NCBI GenBank assembly: GCA_944989445.1
Contig: CALYLW010000288.1
Coordinates: 206,001-270,000 of the forward strand
Length of the DNA: 64,000 bases
Source: Ampullaceana balthica
Lineage: Eukaryota > Mollusca > Gastropoda > Lymnaeidae
Reading direction: 5' to 3'
Below the pieces are notes generated by a model. It was not told the DNA's origin. It was given only the letters and a program-made list of their open reading frames with translations, and searched no databases. Numbering within the stretch: the stretch's first letter is position 1; each line of letters opens with the position of its first letter. Of the stretch, positions 1-10,600 are shown in pieces. A program made the translations under genes and the position numbers.

Positions 1-1100
1 TCATAATCTTTTTAGGATTTGTACTATATGCTGCCAGTCTCGACAACCATCATTTGCTAACATAGATGTAGCCATTGCAAAAATTTTGCAGTAGAGGCAA
101 AAAAAACAGAATTTTTAGCTGTATATATAATATATCAACCATTTCTGGTATATTTCTATTCATTGCCAAGATGTCATATAATTGTTTGATGTGAACCTAC
201 ATTCACTTTTATTGGTAAGAAAATCAAATATAAACCCTTTTGTACTGTGTGCCGGTCTAAGTCGTAACAATGTGGGGCAGTGAGGTAAACATGTACCCGG
301 GCTCCAAGGTAAAGGGGTGCAAAAATAAGTCTTACAAAGTTATATCATAGTAAAACTTGATGAAGCGGAAAGGGTCGGGGGCGCCAATTTTATAATTTTT
401 TTTAAACAATTTTTCACTGGGCGCAACATATTCTAGTGACACCATTTGCCATGTAGAAAGAGCGAAATAACTTACCATCATGAAACTAACTGCGGCATGG
501 GTTAAAATCGAATTTTTTTTTAATATGAATAATAGTTACTTATGAATCGTCTATTATTTAAAAGGATAATTTTATACGCTATACTTATACTATTAAAGCA
601 TGAGTTGTGGCCTCATTTTTGGGACTTGTTATTTAAATTCATTTTTCGGATTGCTCCTCAGCATTTCCATAAACAAATTTTTCGCCCCTCGATTTTTTTA
701 CTACGTGCATTTGCACGGAAAGACAGAGTGTTAGTCCGGCCCTGTAGGTAGATAACCGCTGTGCAAATGTCTCAAGACCGGTAATCCCTGATTTCAAAGC
801 ATTTTATATTTCAAGTCATCAAAAAAACATTTTTTCAAACTTACTTCATTAATTATTTTTATGAAATCTATTTTATAATTAAAACATTATTTTTTTGTTG
901 AAATAAAATTACTATTTTACGATTTGTATCTTTCACTATCTTCTGTGACTAACGGAGCAATTGTTGTTGTTGGAAGTCTGCTTTTAAAAACCTTTTCTAA
1001 GTTAAAAACCCCTTTATTATTGCCTTTAAACCCAACTAAACACACTAAAAACTAATTGTAAAGCATTAAATACTTTTTTTATTTCTGATTTAAGTGTTTA
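1..1100. other. AT-rich repeat-like sequence, no gene
   Basis: No supported coding sequence. A more GC-rich patch at about 250-440 looks like decayed MITE sequence, but I could not define its ends. Confidence 0.4.
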
Positions 1101-1136
1101 AATTAGCGGAGTGTCTGCTGCTACGACAAAGTAACG

Positions 1137-1210
1137 GCAGACAACTCGACGGGCTGTTGCTAGTGCTACGACATGTCGTAACACAAGCAACATCCCGTCG
1201 AGTTGTCTGC
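1137..1210. repeat. 74-bp imperfect palindrome
   Basis: Left arm GCAGACAACTCGACGGG...CTACGACA pairs with TGTCG...CCCGTCGAGTTGTCTGC. The arms are about 37 nt with few mismatches and the centre is near 1173. The same sequence family recurs at 1768-1930 and 4604-4760. Confidence 0.8.
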
Positions 1211-1767
1211 TGCTACGACTAGTCGTAAAAAATATGCTGTATTTTAATTATGCTAATACTAATACTTTAAAAATAAAAAATAGTTATCATAATAAAATTT
1301 CATGATTACTGGGTAAGCCGGATAATGAATTTTAAAGGTTAAAAAAAAACTTGATTGGTGTCCATTTAATGACAAACATATAATTTTTTAGAAACAAAAC
1401 TAGAGACATGAGCTCCGCTAGATGAAGTGTTAGTGATGGACGATCTTTGATAATAAAAGCAAAGCTAGGGTTCTATTCCCGCTCCCAGAGTGTTTTTAAA
1501 AAAATAAAAATACTTATCTTTTAAATGAGTGTGCTGGTAATTGTAATTTTTGTTCTTCTTATTCTGAAAAGCGGATACGTTGATTAAATCTATTTAAATA
1601 AATTTAGATTTTAGAATTAATACTCATATAAATATAACACATAAATAAGCCCAGCTGCCAGATCTATTAATATCATATTATAATAATACGATATTTATAT
1701 TATTATTAATTATATATTTATATATAATATATGTTATACTTTATGCGTATAAAATTAAAATATTATG

Positions 1768-1932
1768 AAGAGTTTGTCGTAGCAGCAGACACTTCGTTAC
1801 TGCTACGGCTATTAACTAATAGTACTAAGGCTAGTCGTAACACTAGCCAAGCAAACGTTTCCTGGCTAGTGTTACATCATGTCGTAACGCTAGCAACATC
1901 CCGCCGAATCGTCTGCTGCTACGGCAGTCGTA
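1768..1932. repeat. second copy of the CTGCTACGAC palindrome family
   Basis: GTCGTAGCAGCAGACACTTCG near 1771 is inverted at about 1904-1925 (CGAATCGTCTGCTGCTACGG), with inner inverted TAGTGTTAC/GTAACACTA segments. The 3' flank ATTTTAATTATGCTAATACT is shared with the copy at 1137-1210, so this is a dispersed element. Confidence 0.7.
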
Positions 1933-2403
1933 AAATTATGGCTATGGTATGTGCTTACAGTTACGACTAAAGCTGTATTTTAATTATGCTAATACTAACA
2001 ATTTTTATTTTTAAATTTAAAAAAAAATTTTTTTTTGATTCGCAAGTTGATTGGCATCACCAACGGACGAGGCGAGGCGTGAGTTTTACAACTAAATTCA
2101 TATTTTTGTACCACCTCCCCCCCCGTTGCATCTCGTACATTTTTGGGGACCCCCCCATGCGTACGTACAAATTCGCTCACGCCCCCCCCCCATTTTAAAA
2201 AAAAATTAAGCCGGAGTCAGAAGATATTGGTTTTACTCTTTGAAGCCGCCCATAAATGACGTCACACGCCTAACAAGGGGGTGGGGGAGGGGGTCGCACA
2301 TTTGTGACGAGGGGGAGGGGTGTGTTTAAGAAATGTGACGCACATCAAAATGCGCACTAAAATATTTCAAAATATGGATTTGATTTTTCGGTGTCAAAGC
2401 TTT

Positions 2404-2823
2404 GGGACCGTCCATTAATGACGTCCCGCGATTATGGCAGATTTTCACCCCCCCCCCAACGACACGCGTCTTCACTAAAAGTTAGACCCCCCTCTTTTCC
2501 AATTTTACGTCACAAAAATGCCCCTTCCCCCCCAAAAAACCACATTTTTTAAATTTGAAAATGAGCATGTTTCAAATCACTTTTGTCATTTAAGTTTAAG
2601 TATGTATTTAGTGTAAGGCTGCACTTTAATATCGTAACACGCGCGAAGCCCATGTAAAACGTCATTAAATAAATTGTAAACAGACAAATTTTTAAGTACA
2701 ACTTTTATTTTAAGTTACGCGTTTTGATGTGACGTGACATTTCTTATACTCCCCCTCCCCTTCGTCACAAATGGTCGACCCCCTCCCCCCTCCAGGTGCG
2801 TAACGTCATTTACGGACGGCCCC
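2404..2823. mobile_element. MITE, CCGTCCATAAATGACGTC family, copy A
   Basis: Starts GGGACCGTCCATTAATGACG and ends with its inverse (CGTCATTTACGGACGGCCCC). The interior shares 'AATATCGTAACACGCG' with copies at 2829-3418 and 36528-36935. A truncated relative lies just upstream at 2248-2330. Confidence 0.75.
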
Positions 2824-2828
2824 GAGAA

Positions 2829-3418
2829 GGGACTGTCCATAAATGACGACACGCGATTTTGGCAGATTTTTCATTACCCCCCCCTTATTAAAGCGTCGTC
2901 ACAAAAACTTAGACTACCCAGAGCCGTCTTTACACCAGTTTGGGCCCCCGGGCAAAGAAATAGTGCTGGGCCCCTCAAGCCGCAGGAATAAAAAATAAAT
3001 ATACATAATATATATACATAAACATATTCCCATGGGGCCCCTATGCTCGTGGGCCCCTGGGCTAATACCCAACGGGCCTATGCGTTAAGAGGGCCCTGAG
3101 ACCACCCCCTCCAAGATAACGTCACAAAGCTTTTCGCCCCCCCCCCATAAAATCTGTATTTTATTGGAAAAAGAGCATGTTTAAAATCACTTTTTTGTCA
3201 TTTAAGTATTTATTTAGTGTAGGCCTGCATTCTAATATCGTAACACGCGTGAAGTCATGTAAAACGCCATGTAACAAATCAAATATTTAAGTGGAACTTT
3301 TATGCAAAGTTGCGAGTTTTGATGTGAAGTCACACCCCCCTCCCCCACGTCACACATCATCACAAATATGTAGACCCCCCTCCCCCCTAGGTGCGTGGTG
3401 TCATTAATGGATGGCTCC
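2829..3418. mobile_element. MITE, CCGTCCATAAATGACGTC family, copy B
   Basis: Starts GGGACTGTCCATAAATGACG and ends GTGTCATTAATGGATGGCTC. It is longer than its relatives because a 180-bp hAT-type MITE sits inside it (2919-3098). Further end fragments of the family are at about 3490-3530 and 3745-3785. Confidence 0.75.
2919..3098. mobile_element. 180-bp hAT-type MITE nested in copy B
   Basis: Begins CAGAGCCGTCTTTACACC and ends AGAGGGCCCTG. Flanks AGACTACC (2911-2918) and AGACCACC (3099-3106) match at 7 of 8 positions, as in an aged 8-bp target-site duplication. Confidence 0.7.
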
Positions 3419-4022
3419 TTTGAGACGTAATTGTGGAGAAGGGTGGTCTAAGTTTTTGTAACAAAGTGCGACGAGGAGGGTATACATCGGCCAAAATCGA
3501 GTGACGTCATTCATGGACGGACCTTTTATAGTTTTTTGTAATATCTTGTTTTTCATGTTGAAATTATTGAAGAAATACAATAGAGCATTCAAATTTTATT
3601 GTCTTGAACATTACATAACAAAACTGATAAAAAGAACAATACAAACAGTGAAATCGCCGTCCCCTTGTGTGTTTATAACGGGTATAACGGCGAAAGAGTA
3701 AGAGAAAACTTCAATCCATATGCAAAATGCCGTTAATTGAAGACCTCCCCCCTCCTTGCGTACGTAATATATGGATGGCCCCTACCAGTTTTTTCAGTAA
3801 TGGAATATATTTCTCTAACTCAAAAGGTTAACACAAAGAGGTAAAAACAATGTATTATTAAAAACTATTAGTAATGGTTCAACTTTAAATGCCCCCATTC
3901 TTCTGGGAAATTATTTTGATAATCGAAATGACAATGAATAATGATGTTCATGTATAGTATAGCCTATACTCAGCCTATACTGTAGTAACTATAGGCTATA
4001 TATTATAAGCCTATTTATCCAG

Positions 4023-4513
4023 CATCCACACTAACCTCATGCAGAGCCAACTACGCTGGGTGGGCCATGTAGTGCGCATGCCCCACCATCGCCTCGCTAG
4101 AGGCTCGTCTATGGTCAGTTTACTGCAGGGCATAGACTATAGAGCATGCAGTGGTCCACGTAAGTGATACAAGGATGCACTTAAAACTGCTCTAAAGGCC
4201 TTTGACATTAGACATGACTCCTGGGAAGCAGCAGCCAGTAACCGAGCCCACTGGCGCTCTATGATACGGAATGGCGCAGTTGTCTGTGAGGGTAATAGAC
4301 AACAGGCTGCCAAGACAAAACGTCAAGCCAGGAAGGACCGTATCAAACACCATCCTGAAGGGTTCCCATCCATCTCTTCTCCAACATGCCGACGCAAATT
4401 GCGTGCTTGAATAGGGTTAATAAGCCACCAGAGGACACACGTGGCGGCCTAGCACAGGTCAAATAAAAATATGATGAGAGTGGTCATCGTCGACTACGAC
4501 GGACGAACAACAA
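4023..4513 (+). mobile_element. 5'-truncated LINE copy related to 20494-23703
   Basis: Translation in one frame gives LMQSQLRWVGHVVRMPHHR, then YKDALKTALKAFDIRHDSW and AKTKRQARKDR, parallel to the C-terminal part of the intact ORF2 (LRWAGHVVRM, YKDTLKVSLKAF). One in-frame stop and no clear zinc finger. It ends with the hairpin CGTCG-ACTA-CGACG (4488-4501) and an AACAACAAC tail. A diverged, dead copy of the same or a sister family. Confidence 0.85.
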
Positions 4514-4603
4514 CTTTGATTGTTAAAACGATACTTGGGTTCTAATCTCGCTCCCGGCGAGTTTTTTGTTGATTTAATTTTTTTTATAATTAAAAAAAAA
4601 CAC

Positions 4604-4760
4604 GTCGTAACGCTAGCAACATCCCGCCGAATCGTCTGCTGCTACGACAGTTCATGTCGTAACGCTAGCAACATCCCGCCGAATCGTCTGCTGCTACGAC
4701 ATGTCGTAGCACTAGTTTCCTGGCTAGCGTTACGACATGGTAACGCTAGCAACATCCTTA
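4604..4760. repeat. third copy of the palindrome family, with a direct duplication
   Basis: A 45-bp unit beginning GTCGTAACGCTAGCAACATC occurs at 4604-4648 and again at 4656-4700, identical by eye, followed by an inverted TTCCTGGCTAGCGTTACGAC segment and part of a third unit. Confidence 0.75.
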
Positions 4761-4969
4761 AATTAGTAAAAGTAAGTTATTTTATTTATTTTGTTCTAAA
4801 TTTTTTTAATGCGCTGAAATAATGGATTACCCTTACGACCAATAATGCGTCAGTGATTCCACCCCCCCCCCAAACCAACGTTCAACTGCGTTGTTTTGAT
4901 TTTTATGTAGTCAGTAGTACTAGTTTGAGTCCGTTCTTTCCCCACTTTCTTTGCACTATCTATGAGTCT

Positions 4970-5001
4970 GCGGCGTATGGTACGCCGCGGGGCGTATCTA
5001 G
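4970..5001 (+). other. Helitron-like 3' terminus
   Basis: Perfect hairpin arms GCGGCGTA/TACGCCGC around TGG (4970-4988), nine bases, then CTAG (4998-5001) followed by T: the canonical Helitron end layout. Related ends are at 48760-48789 and 59446-59475. Confidence 0.55.
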
Positions 5002-5375
5002 TTTAAGTTATTTATGTTTAAATTTCACATCGGATTACTTTACCTAGAATTATAAATGTAGAGCTCATGTCGTTGTCTAGTGTTAAAGCTATAACATATG
5101 TTTACATAAAATGCGATAAAACTGATCACTACCGACTTCTCGTTGACGTGTTGTTATAGACTTCCGCTATTGACTGTTACTCTCCCTTAAGAAATGTGCA
5201 TTGTGTGCCCTTTGTTTATTTATCGTATAATACTGCACAGGTTTCAAACATTGAAACAGCTACCAAAGATCATCAATTTGTCTCTACATCGTTAAATATT
5301 GTTTACACGTTTTAAACAAATCTACTATATCACACTCATTGACTGAAACATAACAGTTTAAAAATAGGCTTAGAA
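5002..5375. other. AT-rich spacer, nothing recognised
   Basis: Lies between the Helitron-like end and the Mutator-like element. No open frame or terminal repeat noted. Confidence 0.4.
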
Positions 5376-5774
5376 ATAATAATTGGAAAGCGTTATCCCC
5401 AGAAATCTGCGATTAATTTTCAACGTTATCCCCAGAATTCTGCGAATAACGTTGAACGTTATCCCCAGAATTCTGTGAATGACTCTCGACGTTGATGGGA
5501 GAATTCAGTGAACTATTCTCAAAGTTAATTTTGAACATTATTTATCATGTATATTATTAAGTAAATTCACGTTGATTTCTAATAATTATATCTGACCTGA
5601 ATAAGAAAACAGTTCCAGCCTTATTGTTTTTCATATTGATTTTAAGTTTACAATTATATTTTAGACAATTAGACAATTTTAGAATCTGTTCAGTGCCCTG
5701 AGCTATTTTTATCTAGCTCTAAGTATAGTCCATTGACATTGCGTTTTGGATATATGATATAGGCAAATATATTT

Positions 5775-5778
<4 letters not shown>

Positions 5779-5812
<34 letters not shown>
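5779..5812. repeat. (TA)n microsatellite
   Basis: Uninterrupted TA dinucleotides inside the Mutator-like element. Confidence 0.95.
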
Positions 5813-5818
<6 letters not shown>

Positions 5819-6429
5819 TTATAGGATTGGCTATTGGTACTATTATTAATATTAGTAGTAGTAGTGATAGTAATGTAGGCTTTGGCTTTAGCCTTAGACT
5901 TGACTTAGTAAGGCTTAGGCATAGGCAAACTAGGCAGCCGCCTAAGGCTAAGGCCTCCGATTAGTTTCAATCATTATTATCACTAATTATGATTAATGGG
6001 GGCCTCGCACAAGAATTTTTCTATATTTATTCTTTTATTTTTCTATTACATTTTATTTAGGGCCACCAAATTCACTTCGCCAAGGCCAAGGGCCTCCAAT
6101 TCCTTTAGACCAGTCCTGCAGTAATATAGTTTTTTTTACAGTCCATGACGTATTATTGGAGAATATAGGACAATATATTTATTTATAATATAGGATAGGG
6201 TATTAGTATTAGTACTATTATTAGTAGTACTACTATTAGTGTTAGCAATATTGGCAGTATACTCAATTGCGCTGCTACAAAGGTCGCGTCGCAATGGGAT
6301 GAACGTGAATCATTTAAATATTATGCAATAACAAAAGATTTAAAATAGAAACAAAAAATAATTAAAAAGAAAACAAAAAAAAGATTCCCCATCTAAAAAT
6401 CGAACCATGTACAAAAAAAAATTTTTTAA

Positions 6430-6505
6430 AAAAATATTCCACTAGCGAAAATCGAACCCTGTACCACAACGTCAACTGTCCTTCACTCTACCATGCGGTC
6501 ACGAA
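6430..6505 (-). pseudogene. tRNA-like relic
   Basis: On the minus strand, GCATGGTAGAGTGAAGGA resembles an A box and GGGTTCGATTTT a B box at tRNA spacing. No clean cloverleaf, so probably a tRNA-derived SINE head. Located within the Mutator-like element. Confidence 0.35.
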
Positions 6506-6831
6506 GATATGTTGAATTTTTGGCTTTTTAAACTGGGTCTCTATAACCACAGAATTCTGGGGATAACGTTCAACGTTATTCGCAGAATTCTGGGGATAAC
6601 GTTGAAAATTATTCGCAGAATTCTGGGGATAACCACTCCGATAATAATTAGAAATGATAAATCATAATAAATGGGTAAGGCGATAAATGAAAATGGAGTG
6701 AAATTAAAAAGAGGAAGAAGTCACAGTCAATGCACTATCACTATGACTAAAAGTCTAAAAATAATAAATAAAAATAAATTCATTAAATTGCTATAACTAT
6801 TATTAATTACTATTATTAATACAACATCAAA

Positions 6832-7112
6832 GACGCGGTGGTCGAATGGCAGCGCACTGGACTGTCGTACCGATGGTCACGGGTTCGAATCCGTGTGAAA
6901 GCAAGGGTTTGTTCCCGGGGCCTAGGGCGTCCCTGAGTCACCCCGCTCCGAATGGGTACCTAACACTACATGTAGTTAGGCGGCTGGGTAATGCGTGGAA
7001 CCCACAAAGCCGTGGCCTGTGAACGCTGCATCACTTGCCAACAGATCATCTGTCATGGTCTGTGGACGCAACTATCTTCTGCATAGAAGGAGCGTCTGTA
7101 TAGATAAGATCA
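6832..7112 (+). mobile_element. tRNA-derived SINE, copy 1
   Basis: The head GACGCGGTGGTCGAATGGC contains an A-box-like promoter, with GGGTTCGAATCC (B box) at 6881-6892. The body of about 200 bp ends in GTCTGTATAGATAAGAT plus simple AAGATC repeats. Near-identical copies are at 29801-30090 (+) and 61155-61435 (-), and a damaged one is at 27393-27668. Confidence 0.9.
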
Positions 7113-7512
7113 AGATTAAGAAGATCAAAGAAAGCAGATTGAATGCCACATCAGAAGTATTACTAATGACTAACTTAAGATGGGAGCAAATAATATGTCA
7201 TTTTTTAAAGTCTTTAGTCTACTTTAGTACTCTTTAGTAAGTAGTTTAAAACTTACTAAGTCTAAGTCGTCTTAACTCTGTAGAGATCATTTAAAACTAT
7301 TTCGTAACATTTTCATTTTAATTTTAGGCATGTTCAAAGGTGCTTTAAATTTTAAAATTTCAGATAAAAGGAAAATAACTGGTTTGTTCTCTTTTTTTCC
7401 TCCAGTAACTGAAGACTGAAGGCCCATCCATGAATCCATGACTATATTATATATATGATAATAATAAAGTATCTAATTAGATGATAGAGAAAAAAACTAC
7501 AGGGCATTCATT
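7113..7512 (+). other. SERAC1 upstream region
   Basis: AT-rich, with no SINE or TIR recognised. The promoter and any 5' UTR of SERAC1 should lie here, but I see no decisive core-promoter motif. Confidence 0.4.
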
Positions 7513-7684
7513 ATGTCCTTTCATGGTTCTACTAGCTTTCAAACATTTAAATCCTGTCTAAGATTGTTTACAAAACCACTTAAACTACACTGTCTACAGT
7601 TCAGAAGAAAACTTTCTCTTGGATCCATTGCTTTTTGCAATACATCCCATACACTATCATCAAGGAAAAAGGTTTTCAAATATG
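7513..7684 (+). CDS. SERAC1: SERAC1 exon 1 (start, basic leader)
   Basis: ATG at 7513; 57 codons plus one base, donor TATG|GTATGC. The peptide is rich in Ser, Arg and Lys with almost no acidic residues, compatible with mitochondrial targeting. The last residues (RKKVFKY) lead into the hydrophobic segment of exon 2. Confidence 0.8.
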
Positions 7685-10600
7685 GTATGCATGAAACAAT
7701 ATTTTATTTATTTAGTGATCTAATGCTTGCGAATTAAACTGGGGAAATTTTATGAAATCAGTGACATTTTGAAGTAAACTAGTACGAACACAGCAGTATA
7801 ACACAAAAGGAACTAAACTTAAAGCTAAATGTATTATAAGAACTTACTTACAGTGATAATTTAATATTTTTTAAAGATCTATATATAGGTTTTCAAATTA
7901 TAAAGCTTTTTAATAAACTACCAAGTATATCAATGACATATTTTTTTTTAAAAATGTGTTCTTCAATGACATTTTTATTTTCTCTTAGAAGGTCCAGACT
8001 TGTTTTTTGTGTGTTTTTTTCCATCCCAACAAGGGAGTCCTTTGTTGGAAGAAAACATTTAGGGTCTCTTCAGGTCAACTGTTAAAGGAGAATTTGATAT
8101 GGATTGAAATAGACTTAATTACCAATATTTATTTGCTCCTAAATTTAAAGTTTTGATGACTCCCATGATTTTGTATCAATACACATTATAATAATTGTTT
8201 TAAACTTATTTAATATGCACCAAAATAGAAGAAGAATTTTAAAAAAATATATTCTCTCATGCTATAAATAAATTTTAATGGAGTAAATTTTTTAAGATGA
8301 AATAATTAAAGTCATGAGGTTTTCAATAAAAGCGTTAATAATTCCCTATGAATGGATTCATATTTTATGTTAATAAAATAATATACATTTTTTATATTTT
8401 CTATGATTGGTTGCACTCACATATAAATAGTCTCATAAATCTTTAACATACATCTCTAGGATTTATTACATTGACCGCCATAGGAAGTGGGTGAGTATGA
8501 AAAATAAACCTTAATATTGTGTTTTTAAAAATATATTTTGGAAATGATACGATTAATCCAGCTGAATGGTTTGCAATTTCAATTCTTTTTGAGTAATTGA
8601 TTAAATAATGATAAAATATATTTATTTTAATTGTTAAGTTAATAGTTGCAAGTTCCATTTTCTTTTTATGTACCAAAAACATGTACTCAAAGCTTTTGTA
8701 TGTCAACAGGGTTTGTATTTTTGAAATGACCTTTCGTAACATTTTATAAGTATGATTATATAAAGAGTAAACTCTTGAAATCTAATCAATATTTTGTATG
8801 GCTGTTAACTATTAATTTAAATTTAATAGTTAATTTAAAATAATTTTTTTTTATTAATTAATCGTTAATTTCGATTGAAGCCAAAAATTGAAATTTAAGG
8901 TGTCATAAGTAACATTTATTACCATACTTGTCGAAAATCTAAATAGCACTGGAATGTCTTCTTTATATCACATCTTTTAACCAACATCACAAACAGACAA
9001 GTGTATTGACATTATTTGGTTCAAGTGATGAGCGGGTCTTATTGACAATATAACCAGCCGAGCTGAACAATCGTTCACAAAGCTTTAGATTATCTCAGCT
9101 GAAATTTCCGATACCGTATTGTATGTTTGGTTTGGAGGTGACAAGTAAGCGAAGTGTTAGAACCATGGTAGCAATGTTCCCTTTAAGCAGCGCGGCTGCG
9201 CAGATATTTGACTGAAGCCACGCAGGAGTTTAGAATCACCGCGCAGCAAATTTTATAAAATATTGCACAAAAATGGACGCTGTGCAACTTTGCACTCAAG
9301 TTTTTTTAACTTTGCACACGGACCAACGAAGCTTAGACTTAGAGGGAACATAGCATGGTAGGCAAACAATTTCTCTCAATGGACACAATAACTTTTATTT
9401 ATCAACATTTTGAACATTCACGTCAGTCAATAGTTTAAAACCAAAATATTAGTGAAATCATCCAGAAATTAGTTTATATTTATCGGCCAAAATATTTTAC
9501 TTTTTGACTTCCAGTACATTTATAAGTGGTGGGTCAATTAATCGTTAAAAATTTTGTAATCGTTAATAGTTAATTTCTGCATCCCTAATATTTTGTAATT
9601 GATTTGAACAGATTCATTCTTTATGGTACATTAAGCACAACTTCTATAATTATATATTACAAAAATAATTGCAATGTAAAGAACAATGAATTGGAGTTGG
9701 AGTCACTTAAGTTTCCTTTTAAATAGTAATCACTAACACTTGAAACTATTCCCAGTTTTTATCTTTTTCACTTACAGCATAGCTCTTGTATTGAACAATG
9801 GCAAGACAACAGTGGTTGAGAGGAAGGGTTCTATTGAAATAAAGAGGGAGTCAAAAGAATCTGAACCAGTTAGAAAAGATGAAGACTTCATGTTTATTGG
9901 ACAGGATGATTGGCAATTATATTCTAATGAGATATCTGACAGTGGTAACTTATATCTTCATATTTTACTTTAAAATACAGTTTTAAAAAAAACACATATT
10001 CTTTTATTTATAGTATATAGTTATCTAAATCAAAAGCCATTTAAAATCATTCATTAGAATTTTAATAAATATTGAACAGAAACTATGGAGAGGAAAAACT
10101 GAAAGCTCTAGGCAAGGACAAATTATATTTTATATTGATGAGACTTACATAATAAAATATTGAACAAAATTCATTAATGTTTGCTTTAACCTATGTATTT
10201 TTTAATAATTGCATGCCATTTCAGTTTGTAAATTTTAAAAATATGTGTCCATTTAATAATAAATCTTTAAATTTTACAACAAAAAAATAATAAATTCATT
10301 TTTAAAATCCTCTCATATAAAGGTAGTACACTTATATAATAACTCAGATACCACAGTTTAGTGGTACAGTATCTAAGTTGTTATTAGATAATACACTTGT
10401 AGCACTAATCAATGACTGCTAGACTGTAGATACATTTATCATCTGTAAAAATATTTTCAAATAATTTTATTGGAAGTATACATGCATATAATTTGCTTTC
10501 AGAAATAAGTAGCAGAATACAAGTGTTTGTTTTTGAGCTTTTCAATGTTAAGAAAATCTGGGGTAAGTTTCTGTTTAAATGAAATGAAAAATGCTAATTT

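Larger units (their letters stand above)
5385..6640. mobile_element. 1256-bp non-autonomous Mutator-like element
   Basis: About 95-bp terminal inverted repeats. The left runs 5385-5480; the right end read in reverse has the same order of blocks. Each arm is built from roughly 33-bp tandem subunits of GTTATCCCCAGAATTCTGCG. Flanking ATAATAATT at 5376-5384 and 6641-6649 is a perfect 9-bp duplication, the Mutator-superfamily length. No transposase is seen. The interior holds a (TA)n tract (5779-5812) and unrelated repeat sequence. Confidence 0.7.

Noticed and set aside
6832..6905. Functional tRNA gene
   Set aside because: The tRNA-like part is fused to a conserved ~200-bp body present in four copies; it is a SINE head with no proper acceptor stem.
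9778..9944. SERAC1 exon 2 starting at the better-looking acceptor TTACAG|C
   Set aside because: It breaks the reading frame with exon 1 and loses conserved hydrophobic residues; CCCAG|T at 9755 restores both.
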